The position numbers and the translations under genes are program-made. The notes below the pieces were generated by a model. The model was not told where the DNA came from. It worked only from the letters and a program-made list of their open reading frames with translations, and ran no database searches. DNA of 64,000 nucleotides from Anabaena catenula FACHB-362 (GTDB taxonomy: Bacteria; Cyanobacteriota; Cyanobacteriia; Cyanobacteriales; Nostocaceae): NCBI RefSeq assembly GCF_014698735.1, contig NZ_JACJTQ010000004.1, forward strand, positions 62,001 through 126,000. Direction: 5' to 3'. How positions within the stretch are numbered: the stretch's first letter is position 1; every line of letters starts with the position of its first letter. Below are positions 46,540 through 55,664 of the stretch, in pieces.

Positions 46540-47285
46540 TGAAAACAGTGGCAATTATTCAAGCAAGAATGGGTTCTACTCGCTTACCAGGAAAAGTAAT
46601 GAAACAACTTTGTGGTAAAACCGTGTTGTCTCATGTAATTTCTAGGGTTCAAGCTTGTTCTTTACTAGATAAACTTGTGGTTGCTACGACTACATCTTTG
46701 GCAGATGATGTAATTATTGAGGAAGCAGAAAAATGTAATGTCAAGTGGTTTAGAGGGAGTGAAGAAGATGTTTTAGAACGTTATTATCTAGCAGCTAAAG
46801 AATATCAAGCAGAGTTAATTGTGAGAGTGACTTCTGATTGTCCTTTATTTGATCCAGAAGTTTTAACTGGAATGTTGGAATACTTTCAAACTGCAACAAG
46901 TGATGGTTTAGAAATAGATTATCTTAGTAACTGTTTACGTCGCAGTTATCCTCGTGGTTTAGATGCGGAAGTTTTTACATTTAATGGTTTAGAAAAAGCT
47001 TTTCAAGAATCATATCAACCTTATGAAAGAGAACACGTTACACCTTATATTTATGAACATCCAGGAATCTTTAATTTACATAATCAAACCTACGATGATG
47101 ATTTATCTGATTATCGTTGGACTTTAGATACTGAAGATGATTGGAGATTGATAGAGGAAATATATAAAAATCTGTATCGTGAAGGAGAAATTTTTACAAC
47201 TGATCAGATAGTAGATTTTTTAGAAGAGAATCCAGATTTATTCATGCTGAATACTCATGTTGAACAAAAAAATCCCAAGGATTAA
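46539..47285 (+). CDS. SpsF-type cytidylyltransferase, candidate CMP-pseudaminate synthase
   Basis: A 248-residue nucleotidyltransferase of the SpsF family. The CTP-binding start is IIQARMGSTRLPGKVM; CPLFDPEV and YTLDTEDDW-like (YRWTLDTEDDWRL) blocks follow. In pse loci a cytidylyltransferase is needed to charge Pse as CMP-Pse (PseF). No classical PseF is in the window, so this protein is the best candidate, though SpsF and PseF are different subfamilies. The start ATG 46539 overlaps the pseC stop (TGATG). Confidence 0.83.
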   Translation: MKTVAIIQARMGSTRLPGKVMKQLCGKTVLSHVISRVQACSLLDKLVVATTTSLADDVIIEEAEKCNVKWFRGSEEDVLERYYLAAKEYQAELIVRVTSDCPLFDPEVLTGMLEYFQTATSDGLEIDYLSNCLRRSYPRGLDAEVFTFNGLEKAFQESYQPYEREHVTPYIYEHPGIFNLHNQTYDDDLSDYRWTLDTEDDWRLIEEIYKNLYREGEIFTTDQIVDFLEENPDLFMLNTHVEQKNPKD

Positions 47286-47295
47286 GGATAAAAAT

Positions 47296-47910
47296 ATGAG
47301 AATGAAAACAGAACAAGAAGTATTTTGGGAAGGAGATTTTGGTACAGACTATACAGAGAGAAATATAATTTCTTTGGAACAACGTCAACCTTTTTTTGCT
47401 AAAGTCTTACAAAAGACTTATGGCGTGAAAACTATTTGTGAGTTAGGAGCTAATCGAGGCCATAATTTACAAGCAATAGCAAGTTTGAGTCCAAACTTTG
47501 AGTTAACGGGAGTTGAATTAAATCACTCGGCTTTGATAGAATTAGAGAAAATTGCAGATATCAAATCTATACAATCATCAATTCAAGAATTTAGTGTTAA
47601 TATAAAGTTTGATTTAGTATTTACTTGTGGTGTTTTAATTCATATTAATCCTGATGAATTACGGCTTGTTTATCAAAAAATGTATGAATCATCATCTAGA
47701 TATATTTTAATCAACGAATATTATAATCCCGTACCAGTAGAAATTAATTATCGAGGACATCAAGGTAAATTATTCAAGCGTGATTTTGCTGGAGAATTAC
47801 TTGAACAGTACAGTAATTGTATTAAAGTAATTGACTATGGTTTCCTCTGGAATAAATTAGACCCTGCATGGGACAACACCACTTGGGTGTTAATGGAGAA
47901 AATTGTTTAA
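47296..47910 (+). CDS. Pseudaminic acid biosynthesis-associated methyltransferase
   Basis: A 204-residue class I methyltransferase of the type recorded as pseudaminic acid biosynthesis-associated methylase. It opens KTEQEVFWEGDFGTDYTERN, has motif I in ICELGANRGHNLQAI, LTGVELN, and FDLVFTCGVLIHINPDEL. The start is ATG 47296 with AGGA nine bases upstream; a longer frame from 47257 overlaps the preceding gene. Its substrate is unknown. It sits between the cytidylyltransferase and pseA genes. Confidence 0.88.
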   Translation: MRMKTEQEVFWEGDFGTDYTERNIISLEQRQPFFAKVLQKTYGVKTICELGANRGHNLQAIASLSPNFELTGVELNHSALIELEKIADIKSIQSSIQEFSVNIKFDLVFTCGVLIHINPDELRLVYQKMYESSSRYILINEYYNPVPVEINYRGHQGKLFKRDFAGELLEQYSNCIKVIDYGFLWNKLDPAWDNTTWVLMEKIV

Positions 47911-47949
47911 CTATTTATTCAAGTTAAAAAGACTTAAGGAGTTTTTCTC

Positions 47950-49161
47950 ATGACTAAGTATATTAAATATTGCACTTGTTGTGTTATGCCGGAAACAAAA
48001 CCGGATTTATATATTGATGCAGAAGGGGTTTGTAATGCGTGTCGTAATTTTGAGCAACGTCAAGAGATTGATTGGACAAAACGGAAGCAAGAATTACAAC
48101 AAATACTAGAGCGTTACCGTTCTAAAAATAGTAGTAACTATGACTGTATTGTTCCTGTTAGTGGTGGTAAAGACAGTCATTTCCAAGTATTGAAAATGTT
48201 AGAACTGGGGATGAATCCTATATGTGTAACAGCTACTACTGATAAATTATCCGATATCGGAGAACGTAACATTCAAAATCTCAAAAATCTGGGTGTAGAT
48301 TATATTGAAGTTACGGTTAATCCTCAAGTACGGCGCAAAATAAACCGTTTGGGATTAACTGAAATTGGAGATATTTCCTGGACAGAACACGTAACTATAT
48401 TTACAGTACCTGTGAGGTTAGCTGTACAACTAAATGTACCGCTAATTATCTGGGGAGAAAATTCACAAAATGAGTATGGTGGACCTGTGGCTGCGGCTCA
48501 GAATAACACTTTAACACGGCGATGGTTAGAGGAATTTGGGGGACTTTTGGGGTTGAGGGTGACAGATTTAATAGGACAAGAAGGAATTGAAGCCAAACAT
48601 TTAATCCAATACTCTTATCCTGCTGATGAAGACTTGCAACGGGTTGAAGTAACAGGATTATTTCTGGGGTATTATGCGCCTTGGGATGGTTATCATAATG
48701 CCCTCTACGCCCAAGCTCACGGTTTTGAAACTTACCATAAGACTGTTGAAGGATCTATTGTTAACTATGAAAACTTAGATAATTGTCAAACAGGAATACA
48801 CGACTACTTTAAATTTTTAAAGTATGGTTTTGGTAGGTCTACAGATATTGCTTGTCTACACTTACGAAGAGGAAGATTAACCAGAGATGAAGCTATTAAG
48901 TTGGTGAAGATGCACGATGGTAAATTTCCTTGGGTTTACTTGGGATGCTCTTTGGAAGAAATTCTTCAGGAGATTGACATGAGTGTGGAAGAGTTTATTC
49001 AAGTTTGCGATCGCTTCACTAACAAGAAACTATTTCTATGTGATAGTAAAGGCAACCTGGTCAAAGACAAAAACGGAAATCTCACCAAAATTAATTATGA
49101 CAACATCATAGCTAATCCAGAAGATATAAAGCTAACTACTAATCAAGCTTTAGTCTCTTGA
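47950..49161 (+). CDS. pseA: N-acetyl sugar amidotransferase (PseA/WbpG type)
   Basis: ATP-dependent amidotransferase that, with a HisH/HisF-like pair, converts an acetamido group of a nonulosonic acid or amino sugar to acetamidino. The N-terminal zinc-like region is YCTCCVMPETKPDL with CNACRNFEQR; the PP-loop is VPVSGGKDSHFQVLKML; IIWGENSQNEYGG is a further family block. In Campylobacter pseA is needed for the acetamidino form of pseudaminic acid. It is directly followed by hisH and hisF paralogues, 7 bases apart. 403 residues, ATG 47950. Confidence 0.9.
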   Translation: MTKYIKYCTCCVMPETKPDLYIDAEGVCNACRNFEQRQEIDWTKRKQELQQILERYRSKNSSNYDCIVPVSGGKDSHFQVLKMLELGMNPICVTATTDKLSDIGERNIQNLKNLGVDYIEVTVNPQVRRKINRLGLTEIGDISWTEHVTIFTVPVRLAVQLNVPLIIWGENSQNEYGGPVAAAQNNTLTRRWLEEFGGLLGLRVTDLIGQEGIEAKHLIQYSYPADEDLQRVEVTGLFLGYYAPWDGYHNALYAQAHGFETYHKTVEGSIVNYENLDNCQTGIHDYFKFLKYGFGRSTDIACLHLRRGRLTRDEAIKLVKMHDGKFPWVYLGCSLEEILQEIDMSVEEFIQVCDRFTNKKLFLCDSKGNLVKDKNGNLTKINYDNIIANPEDIKLTTNQALVS

Positions 49162-49168
49162 GATACCC

Positions 49169-49786
49169 ATGAAAAAAGTTGCAATTGTTGATTATGGCAT
49201 GGGAAATTTGGATTCTGTTGCTCGTGCTGTGCAGCATAATGGTGGAGAACCAATTATCACCTGTGAACCCCATGATTTTAAAATAGCAGATTACATTATT
49301 CTACCAGGAGTTGGTTCTTTTCATATCGGCATGAAAAATATTCGTGCTGCTGGATTAGAAGAGGTATTAAGAGAACAAGTATTAACTAAAGGTATCCCAT
49401 TTTTGGGAATTTGTTTGGGAATGCAGTTATTAGCTACAAAAGGTTGGGAGGGAGAAGAAACAAAAGGGTTGGGTTGGATAGAAGGAGAAGTCAAGCGATT
49501 TGTGCCTGATAGTTCCGAAGTTCGTATTCCTCATGTTGGCTGGAATGAAGTTGTCTTTGAGTATTCTTCACCTGTTTTTCAAGACATTCCTTCTGGAAAA
49601 GACTTTTATTTTGTCCACAGTTATCACTTTTCATGTGTTCATCCCCAAGATGCGATCGCGCACACTTCCTATTGTGGCAACTTTATTTCAGTAGTATCCA
49701 GAGATAATATGATCGGAGTTCAATTTCATCCAGAAAAGAGCCAAAAACTAGGATTAAAATTAATCAAAAACTTTCTTAATCTGTAG
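49169..49786 (+). CDS. hisH: HisH-type glutaminase subunit of the amidination complex
   Basis: Class I glutamine amidotransferase of 205 residues that splits glutamine and passes ammonia to its HisF-like partner. The nucleophile elbow is LGICLGMQLL, with DYGMGNLDSVARAV at the start, FVHSYHFSC and the His/Glu pair in FHPEKSQKLG. Because it is embedded between pseA and a divergent hisF, it most likely feeds ammonia to PseA rather than serving histidine synthesis. Starts 7 bases after pseA. Confidence 0.9.
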   Translation: MKKVAIVDYGMGNLDSVARAVQHNGGEPIITCEPHDFKIADYIILPGVGSFHIGMKNIRAAGLEEVLREQVLTKGIPFLGICLGMQLLATKGWEGEETKGLGWIEGEVKRFVPDSSEVRIPHVGWNEVVFEYSSPVFQDIPSGKDFYFVHSYHFSCVHPQDAIAHTSYCGNFISVVSRDNMIGVQFHPEKSQKLGLKLIKNFLNL

Positions 49787-49794
49787 CAAGCACT

Positions 49795-50553
49795 ATGCTA
49801 AAAGTTCGTATTATGCCAACTTTACTTTTTAAAGATTTTGGTTTAGTTAAAAGTATTAAATTTGATAGCTGGCGACGAGTTGGGAGCGTGATGCAAGCTG
49901 TTAAAGTATACAATATGCGTGAAGTTGATGAATTAATATTTTTAGATATTAGTGCTAGTCGGGAGGGTCGCTCACCTGATTTTGAGACAATTGATGAAAT
50001 TGCTGATGAATGCTTTATGCCCCTCACTGTAGGTGGTGGAGTGCAAACCGTTACAGATGTAAAGCGACTTTTACAGGTTGGTGCTGATAAAGTTGCTATT
50101 AATACAGCAGCCGTATTCACACCAGAACTAATTCAATCAGCAGCGCAGCAATTTGGCTCTCAATGTGTAGTAGTATCCATTGATGTCACTAAAACTGCTG
50201 TTGGTATTTATGAAGTATTTACTCATGGAGGCACACAGTCCAGTGGTAAAGACCCTGTAACTTTTGCAAAAGAAGTTGAGGCTTTAGGTGCTGGTGAAAT
50301 ATTGCTAACATCTATTGACCGTGATGGTACTATGATGGGTTACGACCTAGAAATCACAAAAGCAATCACGCAAGCAGTGTCTATTCCTGTAATTGCATCA
50401 GGTGGAGCCGGAAATTATCAACATTTAGCTGAAGTATTGATTGAAGCAGGTGCATCTGCTGTTACTGCTGCTAGTATATTTCACTTTACCGAGCAGACAC
50501 CTTTAGAAGCCAAAAGGTTTTTGAGAACCAAAGGGATAAATGTACGACTCTGA
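49795..50553 (+). CDS. hisF: HisF-type partner of the amidination complex (WbuZ/AglZ-like)
   Basis: A 252-residue TIM-barrel HisF homologue. The opening [20 protein letters not shown] differs from histidine-pathway HisF, which has an IIPCLDV start; it matches the modification-type (HisF2/WbuZ) group. Other blocks are [40 protein letters not shown] and [13 protein letters not shown]. It should form the ammonia channel with the HisH protein and deliver ammonia to PseA. The gap to hisH is 8 bases. Confidence 0.9.
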   Translation: MLKVRIMPTLLFKDFGLVKSIKFDSWRRVGSVMQAVKVYNMREVDELIFLDISASREGRSPDFETIDEIADECFMPLTVGGGVQTVTDVKRLLQVGADKVAINTAAVFTPELIQSAAQQFGSQCVVVSIDVTKTAVGIYEVFTHGGTQSSGKDPVTFAKEVEALGAGEILLTSIDRDGTMMGYDLEITKAITQAVSIPVIASGGAGNYQHLAEVLIEAGASAVTAASIFHFTEQTPLEAKRFLRTKGINVRL

Positions 50554-50573
50554 TACAGAGGATAAAACATCAA

Positions 50574-52064
50574 ATGAAACTAATCATTCGTACAGATGCT
50601 TCTAGCCGAATTGGTACAGGTCATTTAATGCGTTGTCTAGCTTTAGCTCAAGCATGGAAAATGAGCGGAGGAGAAGCAGTTTTTATTCTAAATATAGAAG
50701 CAGCATCTTTAGAAATGAGGTTAAAAGCAGAAGGTTTCACAATCTTTTATCTACCAATACATTTAACCAGTTCTGAGGATGCTCAAGAAACAGCAAAATT
50801 GGCACAGCAACTTAACTCTCAATGGGTTGTAGTGGATGGCTATCACTTTGATGCTGAATATCAACAAACAATTAAACATTCTGGATTAAAAATTTTATTT
50901 ATTGATGATTATAAACACGCAAAATATTACTATGCGGATATTGTTTTAAATCAAAATATTTATGCTAATGAAAATTTGTATATCAATAGATTACCTGACA
51001 CTAAGTTATTACTAGGTACAGATTATACGCTTTTAAGAAGTGAATTTTGGCAATGGCAAAAATGGAAACGAATTAATCCACCTATAGCCAAAAAAATACT
51101 TGTGGCAATGGGAGGTGCTGACCCTGATAATGTTACTTTAAAGGTGATGGCAGCTTTACAACAGTTAGAAGTTAATGAATTAGAAGTAGTAGTTATTGTA
51201 GGAGGAAGCAACCCCCATTATGAACAACTGAAATTAGCATCACAAACATCACAGTTTCCTATCCGGTTAGAAAAAAATGTCACCAATATCCCTGAGTTAA
51301 TGGCTTGGGCCGATTTGGCGGTTACTGCTGGTGGTAGCACCTGTTGGGAACTAGCTTTTATGGGTTTACCCAGTTTAATTTTAATTTTGGCAGAAAACCA
51401 AAGAGCGATCGCACAAAAATTAAATGAGCTAGGAACGGCTATCAATATGGGATACTATGATCATGTTAGGATTACTGAGATAGCAGCAGCCATTGAGCAA
51501 TTAATAAACTCTGCTAATATAAGAACACAAATGACTAAAGGCAGCCAAAAGCTAATAGATAGTAAAGGTAGTCACCGGGTTTTAAGTTATATAGAAAAAG
51601 ATTTGTTAAAATGGCGTTTTGTCTGTGCAGAAGATTGTCAGTTGCTATGGCAATGGGCAAATGATATAGATGTGCGTGCAGCGTCTTTTTGTTCAGAGCC
51701 TATTCCTTGGGAACATCATGTTCAATGGTTAAATAGCAAATTAGCATCTGATAATTGTGTGTTCTACATTGTCACAGATTATAAAAATTTTCCTATTGGG
51801 CAAGTGAGATATGATCTTGAAAATGAACAAGCTAATGTATCAGTTAGTATTGATAAACAGTTTCGTCATCAAGGTTATGGTAGCTACTTACTGAATATAA
51901 CTCAAAAACAGCTTTTTCAAGACCAAAATATTACTAGAATTCATGCCTATATAAAACTTTGCAATCAATCGTCTATTAAGACATTTACAAAAGTTGGTTT
52001 CCAGAGCCTAGGAATAACAACACAGCCAGGACAGGAAGCAATTCATTTAGTTTTAGATAGGTAG
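50574..52064 (+). CDS. pseG: PseG UDP-sugar hydrolase fused to a PseH-like acetyltransferase
   Basis: A 496-residue two-domain enzyme. Residues 1-340 are PseG, the hydrolase that releases 2,4-diacetamido-2,4,6-trideoxy-L-altrose from UDP: RTDASSRIGTGHLMRCLALA (with the catalytic-type histidine), VAMGGADPDNVT and AVTAGGSTCWELAFMGLP. Residues about 345-496 are a GNAT domain with RHQGYGSYLLNI, the acetyl-CoA motif, and SSIKTFTKVGF, equivalent to PseH, which acetylates the 4-amine. There is no separate pseH in the island, so the fusion supplies both steps. The two activities are consecutive in the pathway (PseH, then PseG). Confidence 0.9.
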   Translation: MKLIIRTDASSRIGTGHLMRCLALAQAWKMSGGEAVFILNIEAASLEMRLKAEGFTIFYLPIHLTSSEDAQETAKLAQQLNSQWVVVDGYHFDAEYQQTIKHSGLKILFIDDYKHAKYYYADIVLNQNIYANENLYINRLPDTKLLLGTDYTLLRSEFWQWQKWKRINPPIAKKILVAMGGADPDNVTLKVMAALQQLEVNELEVVVIVGGSNPHYEQLKLASQTSQFPIRLEKNVTNIPELMAWADLAVTAGGSTCWELAFMGLPSLILILAENQRAIAQKLNELGTAINMGYYDHVRITEIAAAIEQLINSANIRTQMTKGSQKLIDSKGSHRVLSYIEKDLLKWRFVCAEDCQLLWQWANDIDVRAASFCSEPIPWEHHVQWLNSKLASDNCVFYIVTDYKNFPIGQVRYDLENEQANVSVSIDKQFRHQGYGSYLLNITQKQLFQDQNITRIHAYIKLCNQSSIKTFTKVGFQSLGITTQPGQEAIHLVLDR

Positions 52065-52072
52065 AAATCAAA

Positions 52073-53140
52073 TTGAAAAATCAGACACAAGAAATTAATA
52101 TTGCCAGGACAAAAATTGGTCAAAACCATCCACCTTTTGTGGTAGCGGAAATGTCTGGTAATCACAACCAATCATTAGACAGAGCGTTAGAAATTGTTGA
52201 AGCTGCTGCTAAAGCTGGAGTAAATGCCCTGAAAATCCAGACTTACACAGCAGATACTATGACATTGGATATCAATAACGGTGAATTTTATATTAATAAT
52301 TCTGATAGTTTATGGCATGGTAATTCTCTATACCAGTTATATCAACAAGCTTACACGCCTTGGGAATGGCACAAACCAATATTTGACCGATGTAAGAAAC
52401 TAGGAATTATAGGCTTTAGTACCCCATTTGATGCGACTGCTGTTGATTTTCTGGAATTTTTAGAAGTACCTTGTTATAAAATAGCTTCTTTTGAAAATAC
52501 TGATTTACCTTTAATTCGCAAAGTTGCCAGCACTGGTAAACCGATGATTATGTCTACTGGAATGGCAACAGTAGCAGAACTAGATGAAACAGTCAGAACA
52601 GCAAAAGAGGCAGGATGTCAGGACTTAATATTACTTAAATGTACCAGTACCTATCCGGCAACACCAGAAAATAGCAACCTCTTGACAATTCCGCATCTGC
52701 GGGACTTGTTCAACGTGCAAGTAGGATTGTCAGATCATACTATGGGAATTGGGGTTGCTGTAGCTAGTATTGCTTTAGGGGCTACATTTATTGAAAAACA
52801 TTTTACACTAAGTCGCGCTGATGGTGGAGTTGATTCGGCTTTTTCAATGGAACCTGAAGAAATGCAACAATTGGTGATTGAAAGTGAAAGATCTTGGCAA
52901 GCGATGGGTAATATACAGTATGGGGCAACTGAGGCTGAAAAAGATTCTTTGATTTTCAGGCGATCGCTCTATATTGCAAAAGATATGAAAGCTGGAGATA
53001 TATTCACACCAGATAATTTGCGAGCAGTACGTCCAGGACTTGGCTTACCACCTAAATATTATCAAGTTTTATTAGGCAAAAAAGTAACCAAAAACTTGAA
53101 CAGAGGCACTCCTTTAGAGTGGGATATTCTACTAGAATAA
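52073..53140 (+). CDS. pseI: Pseudaminic acid synthase
   Basis: Condenses the PseG product with phosphoenolpyruvate to pseudaminic acid. A 355-residue NeuB-family TIM barrel with FVVAEMSGNHNQSLDRAL, KIQTYTADTMTLD, FDATAVDFLE and SDHTMGIGVAVASIALGA, and a C-terminal SAF antifreeze-like domain (about 290-350: RRSLYIAKDMKAGDIFTPDN). The SGNHN block is typical of PseI. The start is TTG 52073, 8 bases after pseG; no ATG lies in a suitable position before the conserved VVAEMSG. Confidence 0.95.
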   Translation: MKNQTQEINIARTKIGQNHPPFVVAEMSGNHNQSLDRALEIVEAAAKAGVNALKIQTYTADTMTLDINNGEFYINNSDSLWHGNSLYQLYQQAYTPWEWHKPIFDRCKKLGIIGFSTPFDATAVDFLEFLEVPCYKIASFENTDLPLIRKVASTGKPMIMSTGMATVAELDETVRTAKEAGCQDLILLKCTSTYPATPENSNLLTIPHLRDLFNVQVGLSDHTMGIGVAVASIALGATFIEKHFTLSRADGGVDSAFSMEPEEMQQLVIESERSWQAMGNIQYGATEAEKDSLIFRRSLYIAKDMKAGDIFTPDNLRAVRPGLGLPPKYYQVLLGKKVTKNLNRGTPLEWDILLE

Positions 53141-53203
53141 TTAAGTACAAATTCCTTTTGGTGTTATTTCAAATAATATACATAAATCACGCAGGTTGAA
53201 ATC

Positions 53204-55624
53204 ATGACTAGAATTCCATTGATTATAGACGAAGAAATACTTTTTGATAACTTTAACAATTTAGAATTCCTTTTTAAGTCAGTATTTGATAACCAATATA
53301 ATAATCCTGAAGTTCAAGAATTATTGAATATTTTTGTTGAACGAGGAATCTATGGAAGCCATGATCAAATTCTCCAGAATCTCAAGTTGATTTTGTTAGA
53401 AAAGCTTGATCTGACTCAAACATATACTGCACAGAGAATTTTACTAACAAAGTATCTAAATAAAATTATTCAACACGAAATAATGACCTTGGAGTGCCAA
53501 ACATCCTATGATCCTCGTCAAAAGAGCAATCCTTATGCCGTTTTTTGGACTAATCCTCAAAATACGAGTTATCCAACATCTATTTATAATACTATTCCCT
53601 ATGCTAACAAATTTCCAATTATTGATAAAACAACTCCCATCGGCTCTGCAGGAAGCTGTTTTGCAATGGAAATTGCTAACTATTTACAAGATAATGGCTA
53701 TAACTATGTCAAAACAGAGCCTAATCATATTTCTAGTGCTAGGTGGGGAATTCTATTCAATGCTCCCAGTTTTAGACAAATTGTAGAACGGTCTTTTGGC
53801 CTTAGGGAGTTACCTAAAGTTCTTTCGCAAATAGTCATTGATGGTGAAAAACGCCTTTATGATCCGTTTAGAGATGATGTTTTTTTTCACTCTATTGAAG
53901 AATATGAAGCAGACTACAACAAGCATATTGAAGCTTCTAGACAAGCACTTTTAAAAGCAGAGGTTTTTGTACTGACTCTGGGAATGAATGAAATTTGGGA
54001 ACTGAAGGCAGATGGATCAGTGTTTTCACGTTCCCCTTGGAGAATAGGCTCATTTGCTGTTAGACCTAGAATTTTAACAGTTGAAGAAAATATTCAAGAA
54101 TTACAACGAATGCTTGACATTTGGCGTGCCTATAATAATTCTATAAAGCTGATAGTGACCGTTTCTCCTGTACCTCTTCATGGAAGTTTCAGAGGTAATG
54201 AACACCATGTTATTGCGGCCAATTTACACTCTAAATCTATTCTGCGAGTTGCAGTTGAAGAATTTACTATACGAAATAAAGATGTTTTTTATTTTCCATC
54301 TTATGAAACAGTATTGTTTTGTACAGAAAATCCCTGGGATGCAGATCAACGTCATGTTTCCAGAGAAGCTGTTGGCAAAGTGATGCAAACATTTCAAACA
54401 ATTTTCGTGAAAGACAGAATAGATGAAAAATTAGAGAATACACCAAATTCAGAAGAATATTATTTAAAATTAATGGATGTTTCATTTACTCTGTCACAGA
54501 TTGATGAATCTGATCTAGCTGAAACTGAAAAAAAATTAAATAAACAAAGTTATTTTCAAGAAATATTTGCGGAAATAGTGAGAGACTGGGCTGTTAATGA
54601 AGAAATACAAATTTTAGTTAATCACGAGCAGTTTTTAAGCATCCTAGATGTTTTCAATCAAGGCTATGAGTATTTTCTGAAAAATTCTCAAACCCCTCCT
54701 GAATCTTTTCAGGCTATGCGGTTACTATATTTTTTAACAGATGGAGCATTTAATAATTTTTGGGTATCCTTATATGGCTTGTTTCATTTACCCTATGATT
54801 TAAACACAGCAAAAGAATTTTTAATGCCTTGTAGCAAATCTAAGTCTGAAACGATTGCTAAGGAAATTCAAGATCAAGGTTACTATGTTTTTGAAGATAA
54901 AGTTCCCAGTGATATCTGCGAGCGGTTATTGGATTTTGCCTACTCTACACCATGTAATATCAACATACATGACCCTTCTCAAGCACAATATGAAATCTAT
55001 CAAATAGAACAACCTAAAGCTACTACTTATCATATTGAAGAAAGACAACTAATTGAAAATCCAATTATTCAGGATTTAATCTCAGATCGTTTCATCTTAG
55101 AAGTTGCTCAATCTTATTGTGGTTGTAGCGTTACAAATGCAAACGTCAGTATGTGGTGGAGTACAAATTTTTCAAATAGTCAACCTTCATCGCTAGACGC
55201 TCAATTATATCATTGGGATGGAGATCAAATTAAGTTTCTGAAATTTTTCATTTATTTGACAGATGTTGACACCAATAATGGACCACACTGTTATGTAAAA
55301 GGTTCTCATACAACTAAGCCTACCGCTTTATTGAGAGATGGACGGTTTTTAGATGAGGAAATAGAAAAATACTATGACCAAGACCAAATAATAGAAATTG
55401 CAGGTTCAAGAGGTACTATTATTGCCGCAGATACGAGAGGTTTTCATAAAGGTAAACCAGTCCAATCTGGACATAGATTAATCTTGCAAGTAACTATGGC
55501 AACCTGTCTTTTTGGAGCCTTATATAACTCAATTAATCTAAAAACAATGCAAGTGACTCCAAGCTTGATGGCAGCTTATCAAGATTTTCCTGACATATAC
55601 CAAAGGTTTCATATTAATCCTTAA
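53204..55624 (+). CDS. GSCFA-domain protein fused to a phytanoyl-CoA dioxygenase-like domain
   Basis: An 806-residue fusion. Residues about 140-415 are a GSCFA domain (an SGNH-like hydrolase or acyltransferase fold): GSAGSCFAMEIANYL, FVLTLGMNEIWEL, VSPVPLHGSF and DADQRHVSREA. After a helical link comes a PhyH-like Fe(II)/2-oxoglutarate dioxygenase domain (about 565-790). It has YHWDGDQIKF (the H-x-D metal pair), HCYVKGSHTTKP, the second histidine in TRGFHKG and an arginine in SGHRLILQV. It lies directly after pseI and should act on the glycan or glycoprotein of this island. The joint function is unknown. Confidence 0.8.
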   Translation: MTRIPLIIDEEILFDNFNNLEFLFKSVFDNQYNNPEVQELLNIFVERGIYGSHDQILQNLKLILLEKLDLTQTYTAQRILLTKYLNKIIQHEIMTLECQTSYDPRQKSNPYAVFWTNPQNTSYPTSIYNTIPYANKFPIIDKTTPIGSAGSCFAMEIANYLQDNGYNYVKTEPNHISSARWGILFNAPSFRQIVERSFGLRELPKVLSQIVIDGEKRLYDPFRDDVFFHSIEEYEADYNKHIEASRQALLKAEVFVLTLGMNEIWELKADGSVFSRSPWRIGSFAVRPRILTVEENIQELQRMLDIWRAYNNSIKLIVTVSPVPLHGSFRGNEHHVIAANLHSKSILRVAVEEFTIRNKDVFYFPSYETVLFCTENPWDADQRHVSREAVGKVMQTFQTIFVKDRIDEKLENTPNSEEYYLKLMDVSFTLSQIDESDLAETEKKLNKQSYFQEIFAEIVRDWAVNEEIQILVNHEQFLSILDVFNQGYEYFLKNSQTPPESFQAMRLLYFLTDGAFNNFWVSLYGLFHLPYDLNTAKEFLMPCSKSKSETIAKEIQDQGYYVFEDKVPSDICERLLDFAYSTPCNINIHDPSQAQYEIYQIEQPKATTYHIEERQLIENPIIQDLISDRFILEVAQSYCGCSVTNANVSMWWSTNFSNSQPSSLDAQLYHWDGDQIKFLKFFIYLTDVDTNNGPHCYVKGSHTTKPTALLRDGRFLDEEIEKYYDQDQIIEIAGSRGTIIAADTRGFHKGKPVQSGHRLILQVTMATCLFGALYNSINLKTMQVTPSLMAAYQDFPDIYQRFHINP

Positions 55625-55664
55625 CGAAACAGAAATTATCTACGTTTTTTATCATCACTAAATT

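Noticed and set aside
49169-50553. hisH/hisF as part of histidine synthesis
   Set aside because: The HisF-like protein has a divergent start, no other histidine genes are nearby, and both genes are embedded behind pseA in the pse island.
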